The translations under genes were made by a program, and so were the position numbers. Below the pieces are notes generated by a model. That model ran no database searches and was not told where the DNA came from. It was given only the letters and a program-made list of their open reading frames with translations. Shown here one piece after another: positions 55,767-64,000 of a stretch of DNA of 64,000 bases (position 1 is its first letter; every line of letters starts with the position of its first letter). The DNA lies in the NCBI GenBank assembly GCA_015345905.1, contig JADDTR010000039.1:62001-126000 (forward strand), in the 5' to 3' direction. Source of the DNA: Aotearoamyces nothofagi (taxonomy: Eukaryota > Ascomycota > Leotiomycetes > Leotiales > Tympanidaceae).

Positions 55767-58544
55767 ATGCCAACCTCAGCTATCCACAAGCAGCCAGTCA
55801 TGCGGAAATCTGTAGATACCCCTGTTGCGGGTGCCGTTAATACTGCGCCATACATTGATGCCATCGAGTTGAAGGAGCCAGCCCATGACCTCAACTTTCC
55901 CCTTCATGAAAGCAAGGAGCTTGTCGAACCCAAAGAAGAAGAACTGGAGGATGGTGACGTCTCCTACGAGGAGAACTCGTAAGTACAACATACCAATATT
56001 TCCTTGACACAAACTTTGTACTCAATGTTTAAAAAAGCATCTACCCTGAAGTTCGGTCATCAGTTCCTCCAACCGATGAGGATGTGCCCGCCAGCACAAT
56101 TCGCGCATGGGTGCTTGGTGTATTTTGGGCTATGATATTGAGCGGATTAGGCCAGTTCTTCCAGATGCACAACCCTCCACGTAAATATCCAAAGATATCA
56201 AAGTTGAAAAAGGAGTAATGCTTAATTCTTCCTAGTTTCGTTGTCCCCATACCTGGTCATTCTAGTGTCTCTACCTTGCGGTCAGTTTCTGGCGACCGTC
56301 CTGCCAACGAGAAATTGGTCCTTGTTTGGGAAACAGTTCACTCTGAATCCGGGGCCATTCAATCACAAGGAACATACGTTGATCTCTATTATGGCTATCG
56401 GTTCGACTTCGTTTGACAGTGGCTCTGTAGCCTCCGATGTCTGGACAGCGTTTATCAAAAAGTTCGGTATGGATATTCCGCCAGGGTACAGGTTCCTATT
56501 TCTACTCACCAGCCAGGCCTTGTGCTTTGGAATGGCTGGTATGTTCCAAAAGGTCCTCGTGGATCCGGCGTATTGTATTTGGCCATCCATTCTTCCTACA
56601 TGCTCCCTTATTCACGGAATGCACGATAAGAAATTTCAGCATGGGGGCGCCAATGGATGGAAAATCAGTCGGATGAATTTCTTCTGGATTGTTTTGGTAT
56701 CTGCTAGTATATATCAATTCATCCCAGGCTTCTTGTTTACAGGTCTTACGACATTCGCATGGGTTACCTGGTAAGTCGACTTGGTTCCACCTGGGAATTA
56801 TATATTCTGACTGATTATAGGATTGCCCCAAACAATATCGCACTGAATCAAGTCTTTGGCGGAACAAGTGGAATGGATTTGATACCCTTGACTCTCGATT
56901 GGAATCAGATTACAGCATATATGGGATCCCCTCTTATGATCCCAACTTGGGCTATTTTAAACGTTCTCGTCGGATGCGCAATTTTTCTTTGGATTGTATC
57001 TCCTGCCCTTCATTGGACTAATGCCTGGGAAGGGCTATATACCCCTTTCTCATCCTCTTCGACATTTGATAACACTGGTATGTAAAATCTACAACCAATC
57101 TGTACGAGATAGCCAACTTTTACTCTGCTGACTCGCTCAAAGGTGCTTCATATAATGTTACCCGGATACTAAACGCCGATTGGACATTGAACGTGGAAGC
57201 ATACCATGAATACTCTCCTATCTATCTCTCTACAACATCAATCATCTCATACGGTCTGGGTTTTGCAGCAGTGACTTCGGTGCTGACCCACGCATTCCTA
57301 AATCACCGCATTGAAATATGGGCCGGATTGAAATCAATCTACAAAAAGGACGACGGACTTGAAAAAGATGATGTTCATACAAAATTAATGAAGCGGTATA
57401 AAACTGTCCCGTTCTGGTGGTACAGTGTCAGTTTTGTCATTATCTTTGCTCTCGCAATACTGTTTGTCGAATATTACGATACTGGCCTTCCTTGGTGGGG
57501 GGTGGTCCTAAGTGTAGCAATTAACTTGATAGTTTTGCTCCCAATTGGCGTTATGACTGCAATTTGCAACATATCAGTTTCAACAAATATCTTAGGAGCG
57601 TTGATTGGAGGTTTCATATGGCCCGGTAAGATGGCAGCCGTCGCGATTTTCAAGGTTTTCACCTTCAACACAACTGGTTCCGCAATGTATATCTTTCGAG
57701 ATATGAAGTTGGGTACATATATGGTGAGTCACTGATCTTCATGAGTATCATATGCTTTTGCTTACCGATTAATCATAGAAAATTCCACCACGAGTCGTTT
57801 TCGCCTCCCAAGCCGTAGGAATTCTTACCTCTTGGCTGGTGCAAACGGCAGTAAATATCTGGGCCCTCAGCAATGTTGACGGGATCTGTACTTCAGCCGC
57901 CACTGCTAGCGTAAGTCATTCGAATTGGGATGCTGAATGCGGCAATAACGTTACTAATTCCAATTCCCAGTTCACCTGCCCATTGGCCAGTGCATACAAG
58001 ACCAGCATTGTCTTCTGGGGTCTCATAGGCCCGAGTAGGCTCTTCTCGACAGGCGCATTGTACACTCCGATGCTTTACTTCTTCCTGATAGGAGCAGTTG
58101 CACCAGTCATCGTCTTCTTCGCTTCTCGAAGATGGCCCAATAGCATCGTGCGCTATGTAAGTTACCGACCCTCTATCTCAACCTTTCACGACAGGTACTA
58201 ACAGTCTCCAGATCCACACTCCGTTGATATTTGCCTCGACAGCTGCCATGCCACCAGCAACGGCAGGCAACTTCATCCCGTGGGGTGTTGTCGGTCTCAT
58301 TTTCCAGTGGTGGATCAGGAAAACTTGGAGACCATGGTGGTCCAAATACAACTACCTCCTCTCTGCGGGGCTCGACGCAGCGCTGGCGATTGCGACATTC
58401 TTCATCTTCTTTTGCCTCTATTATCCAAGCGTTAGTCTGACTTGGTGGGGAAATAGCATAGCAGATAACACGGCTGATGGTCAGGCACTGTCGTTAAAGA
58501 GTGTTGCTACCGGTGAGCATTTTGGGCCGGATACATGGCAGTGA
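55767..58544 (+). CDS. Oligopeptide transporter, OPT family
   Basis: This is a proton-coupled importer of short peptides. Seven exons, 55767-55978, 56038-56180, 56236-56770, 56821-57077, 57143-57723, 57779-58156 and 58212-58544, encode about 812 aa; starting at Met 55800 would give 801. An acidic cytosolic N-terminus (EPKEEELEDGD) leads to TIRAWVLGVFWAMILSGLGQ, the first membrane segment. The family motif NPGPFNHKEH is intact. Many hydrophobic segments follow, among them WWIRKTWRPWWSKYNYLLSAGL near the end. The length and motif match peptide-type OPT carriers rather than yellow-stripe siderophore carriers. It lies downstream of the second carboxypeptidase, on the same strand. All six introns keep phase. 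Confidence 0.92.
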
Positions 58545-58858
58545 GGAAGAGGCTCGAGGAAGTAGGTTGATATGGCTTCATGAGCTAGCTTGCTTTTAGA
58601 TGGAATTAATAAGGTGAAGACGTTAGGTTTGAGTTGTACTATGTATCGAAGTTCTATTTGAGACGCCTAGAGCCTTACGCGTGCTTATATTAGGAGAATG
58701 ATTTATTTTAGCAGTCGAAATTTTAGCAGCTTTCTCGGTAGAGCTATCATCTCTTGAATTCTATGTTATTGTGCGTAGCCTATATCACGCGAGCTGCTAT
58801 ATAATTTCGTCTTCCTTTGCTTTGGCCCAGATGCTATAAATGCTTCTATATACTTGAT
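58545..58858. other. Convergent spacer OPT transporter / amidohydrolase
   Basis: The 314-bp AT-rich space should hold both 3' ends. No gene was seen. Confidence 0.5.
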
Positions 58859-61800
58859 CTAATTAGACTCAGGCCAGCAGGTCATCACCTCCCCGGTAGC
58901 AGGATTAACAGAAATCACAACACTAGCACCAAACTCCAATGGATCGCCTTCATAAACCACAAAGTCCCTGGTCTGCTCATCGATATCGAGCCCCAGAATC
59001 TGTTCAATGTTGCGGGAGACCAAATCTACAGCCGCACCACTAGGAAGCCCAGCATATTTTGCGGCCCAGCCAGCTTCAATAGGGAGATTGTGGATATGAG
59101 CATCGCCTGAAGCCACTGTTAGCTTGCTGAAACACAGGTGGAAAATGCGGGATGGCAGAGGAGTCATACTGAAGCCGGAGATGGCGAGCCCGAATGTTAC
59201 ACCCGCTTCGGCGAGGACGTGAGCGGGAGACTTCGTCAGTGGTGGCCCGACTAGTGCGTCGGCTTTCTCCCAGAAGTCGGGAGCGGCTCGGGAGGAGGTT
59301 AGTATGACGGGGATTTCGGCAGAAGCAAGCTCGTTGGCAACCTGGATGACGTGTTAGAGATATGCCTATAAAAGGAAAATAATGTGACAGAACTCACGGC
59401 AGGCGCGCCGGTAGAGCCTAGAATCACGAGGTTGACGGCACCGTGGTCGGATTTTAGTTTAATGAGCTGCATGATATCGTACTGAAGTTTGGCAGTTAGT
59501 TTCTATCAGATATAGAGGAATGGAAGTAGGCAATATAGTATACCTTGTTATCGACGTGCACCACGACAGGAATAGTGCCGTTTGCGGCTCTTCCATAGAT
59601 ATTGTCTTTGCCCCTGTTGTCGAATATAATTGATCGTAGTGCTGCAATTGCTGTAGAAACCGATGAAATGGACTCGGTTACTGGAATTATCATTAATATT
59701 TCGTCAGAGGCATGCATGGTATATGTTGAATCTTACACTTTGCAGCTTGGCCGATCAAAAAATGTAAGGCGACATCATCTTGGAAAATGCCACCATTCAA
59801 AATTGTCTTCTTTCCGCTTGTCTGGATCCCTACACTCACCCCGCCGAGAAATCCCTCAGAGCCAAAGTTTGTCATGGGTGCTGTAATTGCCTTTGTTACG
59901 CCTCCAATCCTAGCTCTAGCGAAAGCTTTCCCGTCAAGGTGAACTCCGTATTTGGCATACATCACATTCTTTGGGTCCAATATATCACTTTTCATGGAGA
60001 CAGGACCATCTCCTGCGCTGTCTTCGAAACTTATCTCGGCCAAACCTAGATTGACAGACAGAGCAGTTAGTCCTGGAAGTATATGCCCGTTATCAAGCCT
60101 TAGGATATGACCATCTCTGATGTTGTTTCTCGAAGCACATTGCTGATAAGAGTCAAGGCATACTACCTTGCCACCTTCAATGACCATAGTTAAGTTAGTG
60201 CCTGTAGAGGGCCCGCTAGGAATGTGTTCGAGGAAGGATTTTGTAATTCCGGTTATCACAATTTTCGCTCCTGGCCGTTCTATTCGTTTGCAGAGCTCTT
60301 CTTTCTCGTTTGCGGCTAAAACTTTTCGCATTATTGGCTTCTTTGATCCAGTTTCGCCGTTTATTTTCAAGTCTGTGTTTGATAAACTTCTAGCAACGTT
60401 TTCCTCGTTTAGTGTTACTTGCCCATCTATAAAGACTTGCAAGGGCGTGGCTCCAACCAAAAGGGGGTGTGAGTTCCACACAACAATGTCTGCGTCATAC
60501 CCATGTCTAACAAAACCCACGCGGTGTTCTATCTCTAGAGCTCTTGCTGGAACGCTCGTCACTGATTGCAAGGCGAGGTTTGCAGGGAGCTGGAAAGAGT
60601 GGGCAGTTGCAGCCTGGAATCTTTGATATGTCAGTCAAAGTTATCAAAACCGAATAAATGGCTTCTTACAGGAGATATTTGGCATTTAACTCTTGCATTC
60701 CATGATCCTAAATATAATCAGTAAAGATGATTTAGCCAGCTAGCAGGTAAACCTACAGACTTGTACGCAACAGGTATTCCGTGTTCTGACAGAATTTTAC
60801 CAGCCCAAAGATTGGCTTGATATGCTTCTTTTTTGTAAAGCGAAAATTCCGAAAATGTTGCAATTGTGATATTTCTATATGGCGTAAGTAACTGTTTGTC
60901 AAACTATTTGTCGTTAAGAATGCTTACTCTCCACTATCTTTGAGCATTTCTGGCACTTTCCATGCATCGAGAGCGTGATGGAATCCTTGAATGCGGAAGC
61001 CGAACTCTTTACTGTGGAGGATCATATCCTCCATATCCTGCGTTTCATAACAATGGATATTTACTCCAATTTTACCTCTTAACATCGCAATGGTAGAATC
61101 CATTTCCAAGGCTTCAGAAAGTGAAGGCTCTTCCGATAAACGTGCCGATATAGTAACGACATCGTTACTCTCTAACGCAGAGGCCGCTGAAAGACACCAT
61201 GCGTCTTGTTTTTGGCGAATATCTTGGGCAAGCGCCAAGTGTTTCCGGAGTATCCACGCATTGCCGGTCCGAGTATGTGAATAAATAGCCCTAGGATTCT
61301 CGCCACAAGCCATCTTCATATATCGTCGTCTATCTTCTTGCGGGACACCATATTCGAGTAATAGTTCTTCTACTACCTCTTCACCATGCTTTCCGCTTCT
61401 CAAAATATTTTTCACCAGAATCCCCTCCCCCCCCATGATATTCGACGAACCAGGAAGTATCAAAGAAGTTGTCACCCCTCCAGATGCAATGACAGCTGTC
61501 GCCATATCGCTGGGTTTTAAGCCATCCAGTGCCCTGACAAAAGGCGTCAAAGGGCCCGTTGCCAGGTTCATTTCATTGGCATCATCGGTTGTTGGTACCA
61601 AAGGCCAAGGCATAATTAGATGATGCGAGTGCATGTCAACGAGACCAGGAGTAACATATCTACCATTCATTTCGAATGTTCTGAAATTGCCGGTTTCAAA
61701 GGCAGCTGACGAAGACGATGCGACCGATTTTATGATACCTTCGCTAAAGAGTATATCAACCGTACCGTCAAGGAAAGCTTCACCATCAAATAGCGTTGCA

Positions 61801-62120
61801 TTTCGAAGCAGAATTGTCTCATTTTGCCCACTCGCTGGATTCCAACGAGGATTCGTACGTGTCGACAGTACTGGAAATGCATATTGTACGGGAGGCCTAT
61901 TCCGTGCAGCACACCTTTCCAGGCTCACTTGGAGTTGATCCTTCTGAAATTGATGGTATTTTAAAGCTTCAGGACGAGCTTTTGAAAAATATTGTGGAGT
62001 GAATCTGATGTAAGGATAAAGTATAATAACAGACAGTAAGAGAAAAAACTGCAGCAGTCTTAGATGACTATGTCGTTGAGGTTGTTGCTGTAGAGGTGCT
62101 GACATGATGTAATTGCCCAT
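58859..62120 (-). CDS. Membrane-anchored amidohydrolase with a degenerate second half
   Basis: Eight exons, 62120-60928, 60874-60757, 60707-60670, 60620-59737, 59680-59544, 59481-59398, 59341-59170 and 59106-58859, give about 957 aa with phases closing. A single hydrophobic segment at residues 22-38 suggests a type II anchor or uncleaved signal. The first half is an amidohydrolase (imidazolonepropionase-like): GLVDMHSHHL (metal His 164, 166), GGVTTSLILPGSS, NIHCYE, GFHHALDAW and the Asp in YKSDHG. The second half repeats the outline (VIEGGKVVCLD, GHILPGLTALSV, GGVTKAITAP and SDAHIH...GLPSGAAVDLV) but lacks the HxH. The substrate is unknown; relatives hydrolyse cyclic amides or dipeptides. Exon 3 has only 38 nt, and its acceptor was chosen from conservation. 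Confidence 0.85.
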
Positions 62121-62607
62121 TGCTGCCTCTTGCTTATGCGTGCAACGGCATGCACTGAACAAGCAAGTTCACAGCAAGCGTACAGGCGTGCGACGTTTCC
62201 CAGTCATGTATTGAAACGTAAGGTTCATTCATGTGATGAAATCTGAGGTAGTATAGCATCTAACATTACTACCTTATCATAACAGTTTCAATGATATCTT
62301 AGGCAGTCATCGAACTCATCGTTGATAAAGCCGGGCTAGCCTAATCAGGAGAACAAGAGCGACGCCCACGGCAGCCGGAACTTTCTTAAGTACTACTCAC
62401 GTGCTCCTGTATCTAATAAGCTGGCCCATATTTGTAGGAGATATTGAAGATTAGAAAGATAAGGCCTGTCTTCAGAAGTATGTTTATATTGTTATGTTTT
62501 ATATTGCCTGAAATCGAAAATTATATATGTAAAACCATTCCATATAGGTTTATAAGCGCTAGGAAATAAATACTTGGTAAATGCATTTCAAATTCTCTGA
62601 GCAATGC
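62121..62607. other. Spacer amidohydrolase promoter / third carboxypeptidase 3' end
   Basis: It carries three HGATAR-type GATA cores by eye and a CACGTG at 62398-62403. No coding frame or RNA gene is seen. Confidence 0.4.
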
Positions 62608-64000
62608 TCAATGAAAGAGTTCTTTCGGGCAGGAGTTATCATCCCTATTAGTCAGCCAGCAGTCAACAGCAAAGGAAACGCTCTCTGGCTGATCGCCTGG
62701 GGACGCATGCCCTGCGTTATCCACTGTTACAAATGCCAGTTTACCAGCGCTCTTTAGCTGGCCTCCTTTGATGCCCTTTCCCGACTTACTTAACCAAGAC
62801 CAGTCAGCGAAAGATTCCAGCCGAAACAAAGCTTGCCTTTTCCAAGGAAGGTTGTCATATACACGAATTTGACCTTCAGTATTTCTAAGTTTGGTTTAGT
62901 TAAAGAGATGAACAGAGTAGAGGGCATATATAGGTCTAGACTTACACTATAACATCGTTATTCCCATTCAACACCAAAACTCTAGTTGTAGTTTCGTCAA
63001 GAATATATGAAACTTCCCTGGTTGTCGGTATACTTGTGTCTCCGCTTTTGGACCATTCGGTATTCAGATCAAAGTTGATGGTCGTGAAGTTGAAGCCCAC
63101 ATAGCCCAAGGCCTTCAGTACAGCAGGCTGATTAAGATACTCGAGCAAGGGTCCATGACTGAAATCCTCGCAGATCGGGGCTTCGTACTCGCATGTCTTA
63201 CGATCGTCATAGGGATTTCTTCCACCTACGACGATATCTGAATCAAACCATTTCCCAAGATTCTCTGTACAAAATTCGGTTGCAAATCGACAAATATTCG
63301 TGTCATAGGTCTCGATACAGTTCTGAGTCAGCCGCTCGCATTCTGGTGTCGCAATCTCCATGGCTTCGCAAGCGGTCTCATTGAATCCGTTCTCTTTCAA
63401 TTGCCCTTTTTCATCTCTAGAGCAGAAATGTGCATAGTGCCCACCACATCCAGCTGTAATGCCATCAAGGACAGCATCCACAAGAATTATTGACTCAATA
63501 GGGGTCGTAAAGACGCCTTGTGCTCCCATCTTCTGTCGTTCACTAATGTATTTGACGAATGCTGGAACGTAATGACCACCGAAAGATTCTCCAGCAATAT
63601 GAAAAGGTTGATGTGAAAATTCGGGAAATGCCTCTGTGAAGAATATGGAGAGAAACTTGTCAAAGTCTTTGGCTGCTTCTTTCAGGGTACTTGGACCGCC
63701 AAGTGAGCCATTGTTCACTGTTGAAAACCCAACACCAGCGGGTTGATCGATATACAGAACGTTTGCAAAATTGCTCCAGCTATCCTCGTTGAATTTTGTG
63801 CTGTCCCCATCCTCTGAAACCAAACACGGCCCGATTTCCCTAAAGAGCCCAAACATGGACGTACCTCCAGGGCCGCCATTCAGCCACACCACAACTGGGG
63901 AGTGTTGAGGGTCATTCCGGCTTTCAAAGAACCAAAAGAAAATGTCCTTTTGCTGGTCATCAGAGACATCAATTGATCCTGTCCATTGCTTGGTACCGGC
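62608..64000 (-). CDS. Serine carboxypeptidase (family S10), copy 3, N-terminus beyond right edge
   Basis: Within the window the exons are 64000-62946 (continuing off the edge, codon phase 0 at 64000) and 62884-62608, about 443 residues. The visible sequence starts in the conserved WTGSIDV region, so roughly 60-100 residues including the signal peptide are missing. Motifs are FFWFFESRNDP, WLNGGPGGTS, DQPAGVGFST, the nucleophile in GESFGGHYVPAFV, the Asp in LVLNGNNDVIVN and the His in VDNAGHASPGDQP. The triad is complete. The join V|NTEGQIRVYDN restores the conserved segment. It runs tandem with the amidohydrolase. Together with copies 1 and 2 it makes three S10 genes within 15 kb. Confidence 0.9.

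Noticed and set aside
1-64000. Transposons, LTR elements or virus-like fossils
   Set aside because: I looked for reverse transcriptase, integrase, transposase and capsid-like frames and for long terminal or inverted repeats. None was recognisable by eye; short decayed pieces could be missed.

Overview
The window is nuclear DNA of a filamentous ascomycete (Pezizomycotina). It has about 23 protein genes in 64 kb on both strands, many short GT-AG introns (mostly 45-75 bp) with ctaac/ctgac-like branch sites, compact intergenic spaces, and fungal-type orthologues throughout (DUF1750/Ssr4 chromatin subunit, VTC4 polyphosphate polymerase, S10 carboxypeptidases). Class-level placement is not possible by eye. 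I saw no tRNA or rRNA gene, CRISPR array, intact transposon or virus-like fossil. Exon joins were worked out by hand from splice sites and family conservation, and the reading phases add up in every model given. Two gene models run off the window edges.

Left and central part (1-48 kb) is a conserved housekeeping block. In order: a partial secreted protein of unknown family; MCM4 (replicative helicase); RET3 (coatomer zeta); SUA5 (tRNA t6A synthesis); RAD21 (cohesin kleisin); PMR1 (Golgi Ca/Mn pump); COG4 (Golgi tether); a pseudouridine glycosidase-kinase fusion; VTC4 (polyphosphate synthesis); a MadBub-type BUB1 checkpoint kinase; APN1 (abasic-site endonuclease); a nine-exon GH15 glucan or trehalose hydrolase; an SLC35C2-like transporter; an RBM42-like RRM protein; GND1 (6-phosphogluconate dehydrogenase); an LSM12-like protein; and an SSR4-like SWI/SNF-RSC subunit. 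MCM4, BUB1 and APN1 each have an ACGCGT (MCB-type) box within 150 bp of the start codon, and RAD21 has a close variant. This suggests shared G1/S control. CACGTG cores recur in most intergenic spaces.

Right part (48.8-64 kb) differs. It holds three divergent, apparently secreted serine carboxypeptidases (S10), an ACC-synthase-like aminotransferase, an OPT oligopeptide transporter and a membrane-anchored amidohydrolase, with no housekeeping gene between them. Read together these would trim peptides outside the cell, import short peptides and process amino or amide nitrogen. This is the best candidate for an undescribed functional unit in the window. The amidohydrolase itself looks like an internal duplication whose second half has lost the metal-binding motif.

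Simple repeats concentrate in the 2.1-kb spacer at 34.8-37.0 kb and in smaller patches near 12.3, 12.85, 41.5 and 55.2-55.6 kb. The last is a diverged tandem duplication upstream of the oligopeptide transporter.
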